13,263 bases of DNA from Hyphomicrobiales bacterium (GTDB lineage: Bacteria > Pseudomonadota > Alphaproteobacteria > Rhizobiales > JAJFHR01), in contig JAJFHR010000312.1 of assembly GCA_021775515.1 (NCBI GenBank), positions 1 through 13,263 of the forward strand, written 5' to 3'. Positions 1 through 6,556 of this stretch are shown one piece after another. Below the pieces are notes generated by a model that worked only from the letters and a program-made list of their open reading frames with translations, did not search any database and had not been told where the DNA came from. The first letter of the stretch is position 1. Each line of letters starts with the position of its first letter. A program made the position numbers and the translations under genes.

Positions 1-376
1 CTGCCGAACCTCTTGTCAGTCCGGCCTGGCCACCGGTCTCGGCAAACTCTTCATTGTCCAAAACCAGCACCGCGAGATTGCCGGGGGCACTAGCAGCGAT
101 GGTGGCAAAACCGCCGATCCCCATCATTGCTTCGCCATCTCCGGTAACCACCAGTATTCGGCGGTTGGGTTGGCTCAACGCCAGACCCAGACCCACGGAA
201 GCGGCCAGTCCCATGGCACCCCAAAGATAGAATTTTTCATCACGATCCCCGGCGGCGGCCACATCATATGTTGCGCTTCCAAGCCCGGTTATAACCAAGG
301 TATCGCGGCGTTCAGCCAGCAGGTCAAAAACCAATTCTCGCCGGTCAAATCGATTTTGAATTCCGCGTGCGGTCAT
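1..376 (-). CDS. comE: Sulfopyruvate decarboxylase-like beta subunit (ThDP-binding), 3' end outside window
   Basis: This is the N-terminal 125 codons of the diphosphate-binding half of a two-subunit thiamine-diphosphate decarboxylase; the window edge cuts off the rest. Visible are a segment LWGAMGLAASVGLGLAL (residues 51-67) and the ThDP/Mg motif beginning GDGE at residues 79-82 and closing with the Asn at residue 108 (VLDNEEFAETGG), the spacing expected for this motif. ComDE-type enzymes convert 3-sulfopyruvate to sulfoacetaldehyde and CO2 in the cytoplasm. The ATG overlaps the stop codon of the alpha-subunit gene (ATGA), so the two are translationally coupled. The split alpha/beta organisation favours sulfopyruvate decarboxylase over single-chain phosphonopyruvate decarboxylase, but substrate cannot be read from sequence. 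Partner genes for sulfoacetaldehyde use (xsc, pta) are not visible. Confidence 0.78.
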   Translation of the reverse strand, partial: MTARGIQNRFDRRELVFDLLAERRDTLVITGLGSATYDVAAAGDRDEKFYLWGAMGLAASVGLGLALSQPNRRILVVTGDGEAMMGIGGFATIAASAPGNLAVLVLDNEEFAETGGQAGLTRGSA

Positions 377-909
377 TTGGCAAAATCCTTGGCACCGACG
401 ACTTTTTGACCGACCAAAACCGCGGTCGCCATGGTCGAATGATAGGCCAGATCCAAGGCGCCAGCAAAAAGTCCGCCCACTTCTTTTTGATCCAAGGCTG
501 TAAAACACTGCACGCCCATCTGCGTGAATACGGGCTCTACAGCGCGTCCCATTGGCACCTGCCAGGGGTTGAATTCTCCCCACTCGCCACGCATGGTGAT
601 CAGCATGGGGCAGGGTGTTGCGCAGTTTTGCGGCAGGGATAAAGCATTCACACAATTACCAGCACCACTGCTTTGCATCAGCAAAACAGACCGTACACCG
701 CCAAGCCAGGCGCCGGTGATGATGCCGACGCCTTCTTCCTCGCTTGTCAGGGTAACAACGGTCATATCGCCATCTGCGCGGCACTGGTTTAAAATTTCGG
801 TCAATCCTGCATCAGGCACGGTGCAGACAATCTTTACATCACGGCTCTTCAAGGTCCGATAGACATCGCTGGACCAGTCGTGGGAATTATCTGAGGAGAT
901 TGGCGGCAT
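373..909 (-). CDS. comD: Sulfopyruvate decarboxylase-like alpha subunit (ThDP enzyme, pyrimidine-binding domain)
   Basis: The 178-residue protein is the pyrimidine-binding half of a split ThDP decarboxylase, the length usual for ComD-type subunits. Key stretches are CTVPDAGLTEIL (29-40), TSEEEGVGI (55-63), which carries the conserved glutamate that activates the cofactor, and QSSGAGNCVNAL (79-90). The gene overlaps the beta-subunit start by four bases, so the pair forms an operon and probably an alpha/beta complex. The start chosen (ATG, MPPISSDN) has no convincing Shine-Dalgarno, but the same start and leader recur in the second copy near 8061. The first 69 codons and the upstream 174 bp are duplicated at 7855-8235. 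Substrate is inferred: sulfopyruvate is most likely, phosphonopyruvate or another 2-oxo acid is possible. Confidence 0.8.
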   Translation of the reverse strand: MPPISSDNSHDWSSDVYRTLKSRDVKIVCTVPDAGLTEILNQCRADGDMTVVTLTSEEEGVGIITGAWLGGVRSVLLMQSSGAGNCVNALSLPQNCATPCPMLITMRGEWGEFNPWQVPMGRAVEPVFTQMGVQCFTALDQKEVGGLFAGALDLAYHSTMATAVLVGQKVVGAKDFAK

Positions 910-1083
910 ATGTCAGGTGGGTTGGTTATAAAATCTTGTTGCAGCAAGCATTAACGCGATTGCCGGAAGAGTCAAATGGCGCGTCGAAGTTTTCCTAAGA
1001 GATATGCCAGCCAAAGGCTTCCATTTGGATGAGATAAAATCTTCGCAAGCCTATGTTACGGGTAGGGGTGGGGAAGATTGGCG
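703..1083. repeat. 381-bp direct repeat, copy 1 (5' part of comD plus leader)
   Basis: This matches 7855-8235 at a constant offset of 7152 bp. Identity is about 90% by eye: mostly single-base changes, plus two compensating 1-bp indels in the tRNA-proximal quarter. It covers the first 69 codons of comD and the whole leader. It ends in ATTGGCG, the same bases that in copy 2 encode the CCA end and discriminator base of tRNA-Ser; beyond this the copies diverge completely. The repeats flank the Lrp/EamA pair, the IS scars and the aap operon. Confidence 0.9.
948..975 (-). promoter_or_regulatory. Candidate promoter of comDE
   Basis: On the minus strand a TTGACT hexamer (970-975) lies 16 bp before TAATGC (948-953), about 40 bp upstream of the comD start. 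The -35 is good and the -10 weak. Both hexamers are unchanged in the second repeat copy, whereas an alternative -10 (TATAAC near 925-930) is mutated there. Read by eye; alphaproteobacterial promoters are loosely conserved. Confidence 0.35.
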
Positions 1084-1143
1084 CGCTAAGACGAAATCCA
1101 ACATCATATACTTATCATAATTCAGCGCTCTAAGGCGCGACCT

Positions 1144-1623
1144 TTATTCAGCCGTTGTGATCGGCAAAGGTGGAAGTCGCCGCTCAACAGGTGAAGACTG
1201 AATGACCGACGTGTTAGTCAGGGCATAGGGAACAATCAGGTCAATGACGCGCTCCAATTCAGCAACGGACGCGAGGTGGGCGCGTGCGAGAAAGCAATCC
1301 TCTCCGGTCACCCGGTCACATTCCGTGATCTCCGGGATACCCCGAATTATCTCAACAACCCGTTCCAATTGGCCCGGCACGGGGCGAATCCGCAACCATA
1401 CGGAGATTGGAAGCCCGATGGCTGCTGGTGAAATCTCGGTTGTGTAACCGGTAATCACCCGGGCTTCTTCGAGCCGCTTTACACGTTCAGCGACGCTTGG
1501 CGCCGAAAGTTTCACCGCGCGCGACAACTCGGCGGTTGTCGTTCGGGCGTTCGCAACCAGCGTCGTCAGAATTGTCTCGTCCACCGCATCCAATCGGCCA
1601 TTTTCATAACCAAGGAGTTTCAT
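1144..1623 (-). CDS. Lrp/AsnC family transcriptional regulator
   Basis: This is a 159-residue cytoplasmic DNA-binding regulator of the leucine-responsive protein family, at the usual length. An N-terminal winged helix-turn-helix spans about residues 11-62 (LDAVDETILTTL, then the recognition region LSAPSVAERVKRLEEARVI). A C-terminal effector/oligomerisation (RAM) domain spans about 75-147, with the typical VTGEDCFL turn at 105-112. The ATG is preceded by a good Shine-Dalgarno (AAGGTG). It is transcribed divergently from the EamA exporter at 1728, and a 19-bp dyad lies 15 bp upstream of its own start. Lrp-type proteins commonly control an adjacent amino-acid exporter and themselves; that role is inferred from the arrangement, and the effector amino acid is unknown. 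Confidence 0.9.
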   Translation of the reverse strand: MKLLGYENGRLDAVDETILTTLVANARTTTAELSRAVKLSAPSVAERVKRLEEARVITGYTTEISPAAIGLPISVWLRIRPVPGQLERVVEIIRGIPEITECDRVTGEDCFLARAHLASVAELERVIDLIVPYALTNTSVIQSSPVERRLPPLPITTAE

Positions 1624-1638
1624 CTATTTCACCTTCTA

Positions 1639-1657
1639 TTGCGAGGAATATTCGCAA
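1639..1657. promoter_or_regulatory. 19-bp dyad, candidate Lrp-type operator
   Basis: TTGCGA-GGAATAT-TCGCAA is a perfect 6-bp inverted repeat with a 7-bp AT-rich spacer. It sits in the 104-bp region between the divergent lrp-like and eamA-like genes, where one dimer could affect both promoters. The size and AT-rich centre resemble known Lrp/AsnC sites, but the sequence is not a copy of the E. coli Lrp consensus, so assignment to this regulator is inference. Confidence 0.5.
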
Positions 1658-1699
1658 GAATAACATCGTTTACTCATATAAAAAAGTCAATCTCCCCTT

Positions 1700-1705
1700 T
1701 ATAAT
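1700..1705 (+). promoter_or_regulatory. Candidate -10 box of the EamA exporter gene
   Basis: A perfect TATAAT lies 22 bp before the chosen ATG at 1728. No good -35 is seen at the right distance, which would fit an activator-dependent promoter served by the upstream dyad at 1639-1657. This would give a short leader of roughly 15 bases that still contains the GAGG ribosome-binding site. Confidence 0.4.
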
Positions 1706-1727
1706 AGTTTCATCGAATGAGGCACCA

Positions 1728-2609
1728 ATGACATCTGCAATGCCGACACCCACTGGTCTCAATCGCGCCGCTGAAGCTGTGCCTCCTCACGCATGGTTCG
1801 GTGTCAGCGCAGTTTTCCACTATCTCGGCCCGGCTTTTGCCGTGCTTCTGTTTCCGGTCGTCGGCGTTCTAGGTGTGGCTTGGTTCCGTATCGCATCGGC
1901 GGCTCTGATTTTTGCTCCCTTCACAAAGCCATGGCGCACGCTTCGAGAAGCAGATGGGCGAACGCGACTTCTTTTGATCGGTCTTGGCGGTTGTCTTGCC
2001 GTAATGAACACGTCCTTCTATCTAGCACTCGACAAGCTTCCGATGAGCTTAGTTGCGGCGATGGAGTTTATCGGCACAATCGGTGTAGCGCTTTACGGCT
2101 TGAGAACTGGACGAAACATGCTGGCGCTCGTTCTCGCTGTTATCGGCGTCTTCATCCTAATCGACGTGAAGTGGGCATCCAACCCGCTCGGCCTCTTTTG
2201 GGCGATGCTGAACGCAGCGCTATTCGTTGCCTACATCGTCCTCGGACACAAAGCTGCCGAAGGGGGTGCGAGCGGCGGGGTCGAGCGGCTCGGCGCCGCC
2301 ATGGCAATCGCTTTGGTCATTCTGATGCCGCTCGGATTTTTTGAAGCAGTTCGCGCCTTCGGCATGCCGCTAATCGTCTTGGCCGGGATTGGCGTCGGCA
2401 TCTGTTCGTCGGTCGTTCCATATGTCTGTGACCAGCTAGCCATGTCGCGGCTCCCGCGGGCGTCCTTCGCCTTGCTCCTCGCGCTTCTGCCCGCAACGGC
2501 TACCGTTATCGCAGCCATCGTCCTAGCGCAGGTTCCCAGCTTTCAGGATCTTTTTGGAATTGTACTTGTCATGATTGGCATCGCCACTCATCGGCCTGCT
2601 CCATCGTGA
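1728..2609 (+). CDS. EamA/DMT-family transporter, RhtA-like amino-acid exporter
   Basis: This is a 293-residue inner-membrane protein of the drug/metabolite transporter superfamily, with about ten hydrophobic segments from the two EamA repeats. The first repeat includes VVGVLGVAWFRIASAALIFAP and AAMEFIGTIGVALYGLR; the second ends in RASFALLLALLPATATVIAAI, the pattern of RhtA-type threonine/homoserine exporters. The start at 1728 (MTSAMPTP) has GAGG five bases upstream and gives the normal family length. The frame stays open back to 1497, but that would overlap the regulator gene and add a non-conserved extension. Divergence from an Lrp/AsnC gene supports amino-acid efflux; the substrate is not determinable. 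IS66 sequence begins about 50 bp past the stop, so the original downstream neighbour has been lost. Confidence 0.88.
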   Translation: MTSAMPTPTGLNRAAEAVPPHAWFGVSAVFHYLGPAFAVLLFPVVGVLGVAWFRIASAALIFAPFTKPWRTLREADGRTRLLLIGLGGCLAVMNTSFYLALDKLPMSLVAAMEFIGTIGVALYGLRTGRNMLALVLAVIGVFILIDVKWASNPLGLFWAMLNAALFVAYIVLGHKAAEGGASGGVERLGAAMAIALVILMPLGFFEAVRAFGMPLIVLAGIGVGICSSVVPYVCDQLAMSRLPRASFALLLALLPATATVIAAIVLAQVPSFQDLFGIVLVMIGIATHRPAPS

Positions 2610-2659
2610 AGCCGTCGAGATATGTCGGAACAGAAGAACAACAACCGCCACTCAGGCGT

Positions 2660-3028
2660 TTTGTGAACTTGCGCGTGCACCGTGCCAAAGTGTCTGGCAA
2701 GTCCCCTCTGGGCCAGGCCCTCAAATACATCGCCAAATACTGGGATGGCCTCTACCTGTTTCTCAAAGATGGCCGCATTGAGATGGACACCAATCCCGTA
2801 GAACGCGCCATTCGCCCTATCGCCCTAAATCGAAAAAACGCTCTCTTTGCCGGTCACGATGCCGGTACCGAAAACTGGGCGATCATTGCCTCGCAGATTG
2901 AGACAGCCAAGCTCAACAATATCGAACCGCATGCCTATCTCACAGTGACTCTCAAGACTATCGTCAACGGCCACAAACAAAGCAAGATCGAAGAGCTTCT
3001 GCCCTGGAATTACACCGCAATAGTGTGA
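2660..3028 (+). pseudogene. IS66 family transposase (TnpC), C-terminal fragment
   Basis: Only about 122 C-terminal residues remain of a transposase normally around 500 residues. Recognisable IS66 hallmarks, in order, are VSGKSPLGQAL, YWDGLYLFLKDGRIEMD, NPVERAIRPIALNRKNALFAG (which carries the last catalytic acidic residue of the DDE triad), WAIIASQIETAKLN and the terminal IVNGHKQSKIEELLPW. The frame is open further upstream to an ATG at 2606, but those residues do not resemble the family, so the truncation point is placed near 2660. The N-terminal and central domains and the accessory tnpA and tnpB genes are absent. It cannot encode an active transposase. Confidence 0.9.
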
Positions 3029-3044
3029 TCGGTGCACCGCTTAC
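2660..3044 (+). mobile_element. IS66-family element remnant, right end only
   Basis: The remnant runs from the truncated transposase to a right terminus ending ...GGTGCACCGCTTAC at 3044. Its complement begins GTAAGCGGT, the usual GTAAG-type terminus of IS66 elements. No left end is present in the window. The right end abuts an IS6-family transposase gene exactly at a codon of its conserved core, so the element probably inserted into that IS6 copy and a later deletion removed the left half together with the rest of the IS6 element. Confidence 0.8.
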
Positions 3045-3203
3045 GACCCAGCGACGAACTGTTTCATAAAAAACATCTATTCCTCGTTGCGCCAACAGAT
3101 CTTCCACATCCCGATAGCTGGTTTAGAATTTGAAATATAACCAAATGGCATGTTGGATAACCGGCAGTGGAAAACGATGTCGCATGTAGGATATTTTCTG
3201 CAT
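3045..3203 (-). pseudogene. IS6 family transposase, N-terminal fragment with an in-frame stop
   Basis: Read on the minus strand from an ATG at 3203, the frame gives MQKISYMRHRFPLPVIQHA, then IWLYFKF, a TAA stop (3123-3125), then TSYRDVEDLLAQRGIDV and FYETVRRWV, ending at 3045. This is the N-terminal zinc-finger/HTH region typical of IS6-family transposases, which carry RHRFP, WLYF and LSYRDVEDLLAQRG. The gene is doubly broken: a nonsense codon at position 27, and truncation at codon 53 where the IS66 right end begins. The catalytic DDE domain is missing. The internal stop hides it from simple ORF calling. Confidence 0.85.
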
Positions 3204-3257
3204 CAAGTTGGTTTATAGCATCCTCACTAACGTGTCACTGAGTTACCGCGACACCCC
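3045..3257 (-). mobile_element. IS6-family element remnant, left part only
   Basis: The remnant comprises the truncated transposase start plus its leader. The outer terminus is probably near 3257, where the minus strand reads GGGGGGTGTCGCGG, a G-rich IS6-type end. Just inside is an imperfect GTGTC...GACAC pair (3230-3252). The terminal repeat was judged from general family appearance, so the exact end is uncertain. The other end of the element is not present. Confidence 0.55.
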
Positions 3258-3405
3258 CCTCTATCTCATCTGATTGAGGAATACGTCGGCGATCACCGCC
3301 CAGACTGCCCGATCTTGGAAGATCTTGGCAAATAGATTTGTTTTGAAAAACCGGCAAAAATCCATAACGCATTGTATTTAACTGGATTCGTACCGCGCCC
3401 GCTCG
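3258..3405. other. Non-coding stretch downstream of aapP
   Basis: This separates the IS6 remnant from the end of aapP. It contains a perfect GATCTT-GG-AAGATC dyad at 3311-3324, but no T-run follows on either strand, so it is not a convincing terminator. No gene, RNA or further IS sequence is recognised. Any transcription stop for the aap operon must lie here or has been lost with the IS insertions. Confidence 0.5.
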
Positions 3406-4131
3406 TCAATGCAGTATCTGGTTGAGGAAACTCAGGGTACGATCCATTTTTGGATTACTGAAAAACTCGCTCGGCGGGCTTTCTTCAACAATTTCGCCAC
3501 CATCCATAAACACCATTCTATCGGCAATTGACCTGGCAAAACCCATTTCATGGGTAACGCAGATCATGGTCAATCCTTCCCGGGCCAGTTCCTCCATCAC
3601 ATCAAGTACTTCCTTGACCATTTCGGGGTCGAGGGACGAGGTTGGTTCATCAAACAGCATGATTTTTGGCGACATGCATAAAGACCGTGCAATAGCGACG
3701 CGCTGCTGCTGCCCACCGGAAAGCTGACCGGGATATTTATTCTGCTGATCCGCAATACCGACGCGCTCCAAAAAGCTCATTGCCAGGTTAACAGCTTGCC
3801 TGCGCGGCATTTCGCGCACCCACACGGGTCCCAGGATTAAATTATCCAGAATGGTCAAATGTGAGAACAGATTGAACTGCTGAAAACACATGCCGACCTC
3901 GCGGCGCACCGCCATGATATTCTGCATCTGATCATTGAGTTCAACACCATCAACAATGATTTTGCCCCGTTGATGAACTTCCAGGCGGTTGATGCAGCGG
4001 ATTAGCGTGGATTTGCCCGAACCCGATGGCCCGCACACAACAATACGCTCACCCTTGCCGATAGACAGATTGATGCTCTTGAGCGCATGGAAATGGCCAT
4101 ACCATTTATTAACATCAATTAATTCGATCAT
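3406..4131 (-). CDS. aapP: General L-amino acid ABC transporter, ATP-binding subunit
   Basis: This 241-residue cytoplasmic ATPase powers the polar amino-acid ABC importer encoded just upstream. All nucleotide-binding motifs are intact: Walker A GPSGSGKST (34-42), Q-loop MCFQQFNLF (81-89), signature LSGGQQQR (137-144), Walker B IMLFDE (157-162), D-loop SLD (166-168) and switch histidine H194 in VTHEMGFA. The length and the PTSSLDPEMVKEVLDVM segment are typical of the PAAT subfamily (GlnQ/AapP). It follows aapM after a 16-base gap and has GAGAG as a likely ribosome-binding site. It is the last gene of the operon; IS debris lies downstream. Confidence 0.95.
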   Translation of the reverse strand: MIELIDVNKWYGHFHALKSINLSIGKGERIVVCGPSGSGKSTLIRCINRLEVHQRGKIIVDGVELNDQMQNIMAVRREVGMCFQQFNLFSHLTILDNLILGPVWVREMPRRQAVNLAMSFLERVGIADQQNKYPGQLSGGQQQRVAIARSLCMSPKIMLFDEPTSSLDPEMVKEVLDVMEELAREGLTMICVTHEMGFARSIADRMVFMDGGEIVEESPPSEFFSNPKMDRTLSFLNQILH

Positions 4132-4147
4132 AGTGGTCTCTCACGCA

Positions 4148-5239
4148 TTAATGGTTCTTTTCCGCACCGGTCTTTTCCAGACTTCGCCCGTAGCGGCTAA
4201 GCCCGAAACACATCACCCAGAAGACCGCAGCGGTAAACACCAAAGCTTCGGCTTCAAATCCCAGCCATTCAGGATTTTGCGCCGCCGCCTTGGCAATGCC
4301 GAGAAAATCAAGCAGGCCGATAACAATAACCAAAGTCGTGTCTTTCAACAGCGCAATGCACCGCCCGATAAGCGGTGAGAGCACTTTGGCCAGCGCTTGT
4401 GGCAGGATGACAAGCCCCGTTGTCTGCCAATAGGACAGCCCCAGGGCATTGGCGGCTTCATGCTGGCCCCGGTTGATGCTCTGAAGCCCGCCTCTGACAA
4501 CTTCGGCAATGTAAGCGGAGGAAAACAGGATGATGCCAATCTGCACACGAAAAACGGTGCCCAACTGAACCCCGTCAGACAAAAACAAAGGCAATAATAT
4601 TGTTGCCATAAATATGATGGTAATCAGCGGAATACCGCGAGTACCTTCAATGATTGCGGTTGACAGAAAACTTATAGTGCCAAATTTTGACCGTCGGCCC
4701 AACGCCAGCATAATTCCGATGGGAACGGAAAACAGAATTCCGACAACCGCCAGCAGAAGGGTGAGCATCAAGCCGCCCCATTTTGTACTTGGCACCGGTT
4801 GCAATCCATAACCGCCACCAATAAGCCAATAGGAAACCAGAACCAGAGCACACCATAAAAGCACCATGTAACGGACGCTGACCAGACGTAGCGCCGTCAC
4901 TGCAAAAACCGCCGCCAGAAGACCACCGGCAAGCGAAGGCCGCCATAAAATGTCACGCGGGAATGGCCCAAACAAAAACAGTTTCACTTGCGAGCCGACA
5001 AAGGCCCAGCACGCCCCATCAGCCTGATTGCAGGTTTTTGCATCACCAACAAACACAGCATCAAGAAAAAACCAACTAAACAGCGGTTCGGCAATACTGT
5101 ATATGAACAACAGGCCCAGCACCGTCAAAACACTGCTCGTCGCATCTTTGAAGAAATGTTCCCTCACAAAACGCCAAAGCCCTGTCTGGCCGGGAGGAGG
5201 CGGGAGATCAGGGGCGGGTTGAAAAACGCTTAACGTCAT
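4148..5239 (-). CDS. aapM: General L-amino acid ABC transporter, permease subunit AapM
   Basis: This 363-residue inner-membrane permease partners AapQ to form the translocation pore. It has a long N-terminal part with several membrane segments before the conserved permease domain, as usual for AapM. The EAA loop that docks to the ATPase is at about 261-283 (HEAANALGLSYWQ, then LPQALAKVL). The periplasmic loop near 70-80 holds two cysteines (CNQADGAC), a pattern I associate with this subunit. The frame is open from a TTG at 5245 that overlaps the aapQ stop, but the ATG at 5239 has GGAG upstream, so it is preferred. Two bases separate it from aapQ, so co-translation is likely. Confidence 0.93.
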   Translation of the reverse strand: MTLSVFQPAPDLPPPPGQTGLWRFVREHFFKDATSSVLTVLGLLFIYSIAEPLFSWFFLDAVFVGDAKTCNQADGACWAFVGSQVKLFLFGPFPRDILWRPSLAGGLLAAVFAVTALRLVSVRYMVLLWCALVLVSYWLIGGGYGLQPVPSTKWGGLMLTLLLAVVGILFSVPIGIMLALGRRSKFGTISFLSTAIIEGTRGIPLITIIFMATILLPLFLSDGVQLGTVFRVQIGIILFSSAYIAEVVRGGLQSINRGQHEAANALGLSYWQTTGLVILPQALAKVLSPLIGRCIALLKDTTLVIVIGLLDFLGIAKAAAQNPEWLGFEAEALVFTAAVFWVMCFGLSRYGRSLEKTGAEKNH

Positions 5240-5241
5240 TT

Positions 5242-6405
5242 TCAACGCTCCACAATCTGAAATTTACTATTGGCGAGATTCATAAGAACAGAGATGATAA
5301 GATTGATGGTCAGATAAACCGCCATCCAAATGGCGATGACTTCGAGCGCCTGGCCGTTTTGACCGATCATGGTGCCGCCGATCGAAACCATGTCGGCAAA
5401 TCCGATGGCAATGGCAAGCGATGAATCTTTCACCAGACTGGCATAATCATTGGTTGTTGCCGGAATTATGGTGCGCAAAGCCTGCGGCAGGGTGATAGAA
5501 CGAATGATCCGGTTGGGTGACAGGCCAATTGCTTTTGCCGCTTCAATTTCGCCTTTGGGCACAGCCAGAATGCCGCTACGCACATTTTCTGCAATAAAAG
5601 CACCGCGATAAATCGAAAGGCCCAGAACAAGGGCCACAAATTCCGGTGTCAGTTTCATTCCACCTTTAAAGTTGAAACCGCGAAGAACCGGTGCATCCCA
5701 CTCCAGAGGTTGACCGGCAAGAAGAAACACCACCGCTGGAATAACCAGAAGAATGACCAGATTTGTGCGGATGACGGGCAATGTATGGCCGGTTTGATTT
5801 TTCTTGTTTTTGGCCCAACGGGCAAACAGAACAGAAAAAACTACTGCAGCGAACATAGCCAGTATAACCAGGTTAAAACCTTTCAGTGGCACAGGTCTGG
5901 GAAAATAAACGCCGCGCTGGGTCAAAAAACCGTCGGGAAAAAACTCCCAGGCCAGACGAACCGAAGGCAATCCGGCCAGAACAACGCCGTAAATAAACAG
6001 AAGTATCAACAACACAGGAACATTGCGCAGGATTTCAACATAAGTCTCGGCAATCTTGGTAATCAGCAGATTACCCGAAACCTGTGCAACCCCCATCAAA
6101 ACACCGATTATGGTGGCCAGGATAATAACGACGATAGCGGTGTAAATTGTGTTGATGATACCAACGAGAAAGGCGCGGCCATAGGTATCGCTGGGTGAAT
6201 AATCAATTAGCGACACATTGATGGGAATTCCGGCGCGCTGGGAAAGAAAGCCAAAACCGGATTCAACATCTCGGGCTTCCAGGTTGGCTTTCGTCGTCAC
6301 CATCAACGCATAAATCGCCCAGACCACCAGGGCCATGAACATGAATTGCAGCGCAAACGAATAAAAACTCCTGATCGTCATTCGAGACAAGAGGCTATTC
6401 AGCAC
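5242..6405 (-). CDS. aapQ: General L-amino acid ABC transporter, permease subunit AapQ
   Basis: This 387-residue inner-membrane permease is a typical size for AapQ, which is longer than simple PAAT permeases because of a large insertion between the first membrane segments and the conserved domain. The first membrane span is near residues 17-35, the AETYVEILRNVPVLLILLF region is at 119-137, and the EAA loop is at about 288-310 (EAAKAIGLSPNRIIRS, then LPQAL). The start used is GTG at 6405; an ATG eight codons in (MTIRSF) is an alternative. It lies 151 bp after aapJ, and a terminator hairpin in that gap should lower its expression relative to the binding protein. Confidence 0.93.
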   Translation of the reverse strand: MLNSLLSRMTIRSFYSFALQFMFMALVVWAIYALMVTTKANLEARDVESGFGFLSQRAGIPINVSLIDYSPSDTYGRAFLVGIINTIYTAIVVIILATIIGVLMGVAQVSGNLLITKIAETYVEILRNVPVLLILLFIYGVVLAGLPSVRLAWEFFPDGFLTQRGVYFPRPVPLKGFNLVILAMFAAVVFSVLFARWAKNKKNQTGHTLPVIRTNLVILLVIPAVVFLLAGQPLEWDAPVLRGFNFKGGMKLTPEFVALVLGLSIYRGAFIAENVRSGILAVPKGEIEAAKAIGLSPNRIIRSITLPQALRTIIPATTNDYASLVKDSSLAIAIGFADMVSIGGTMIGQNGQALEVIAIWMAVYLTINLIISVLMNLANSKFQIVER

Positions 6406-6440
6406 AGCAAACTCGCTTTTTTATCATTACCAGACATGCT

Positions 6441-6492
6441 CCGGTTATAGCCACGCGGATTTCTCAAGCAGGTGCACAAGGACAATAACCGG
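6441..6492 (-). repeat. 8-bp inverted repeat in the aapJ-aapQ gap
   Basis: CCGGTTAT (6441-6448) and its complement ATAACCGG (6485-6492) are separated by 36 bases, downstream of the terminator hairpin and upstream of aapQ. In the readthrough transcript this could form a second stem that shapes the aapQ leader. The long loop makes folding uncertain. Confidence 0.35.
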
Positions 6493-6508
6493 TTTTATGG
6501 GAATGGCC

Positions 6509-6547
6509 AAAAAGGGGCATGTGCAAACCGGGTGTATGCACATGCCC
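6509..6547 (-). terminator. Intra-operon terminator/attenuator between aapJ and aapQ
   Basis: In transcript sense, ten bases past the aapJ stop, GGGCATGTGCA pairs perfectly with TGCACATGCCC (11 bp, 11-base loop), followed by C and five T's. This is the form of an intrinsic terminator. Partial termination or 3'-end protection here would give more periplasmic binding protein than permease, a known theme in ABC import operons. Confidence 0.85.
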
Positions 6548-6556
6548 TGATCTGGC

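Noticed and set aside
1107..1136. GCGC...GCGC hairpin as a terminator of the Lrp-like gene
   Set aside because: The stem is about four base pairs, and no T-run follows in the direction of transcription.
1497..1727. In-frame 5' extension of the EamA gene back to 1497
   Set aside because: It would overlap the regulator gene on the other strand, adds non-hydrophobic low-complexity residues foreign to the family, and the ATG at 1728 has a proper GAGG site and gives the family length.
2231..2518. Minus-strand open frame within the EamA gene
   Set aside because: It is a shadow of the transporter coding strand with no recognisable product.
3311..3324. GATCTTGGAAGATC as a terminator for aapP
   Set aside because: The stem is only 6 bp with a 2-base loop and no T-tract on either strand; it is recorded only as a dyad.
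5710..6198. Plus-strand open frame of 162 codons opposite aapQ
   Set aside because: It is antisense to a well-supported permease gene; its Gln/Asn-rich translation is what the complement of hydrophobic codons yields, and it lacks a ribosome-binding site or any family resemblance.
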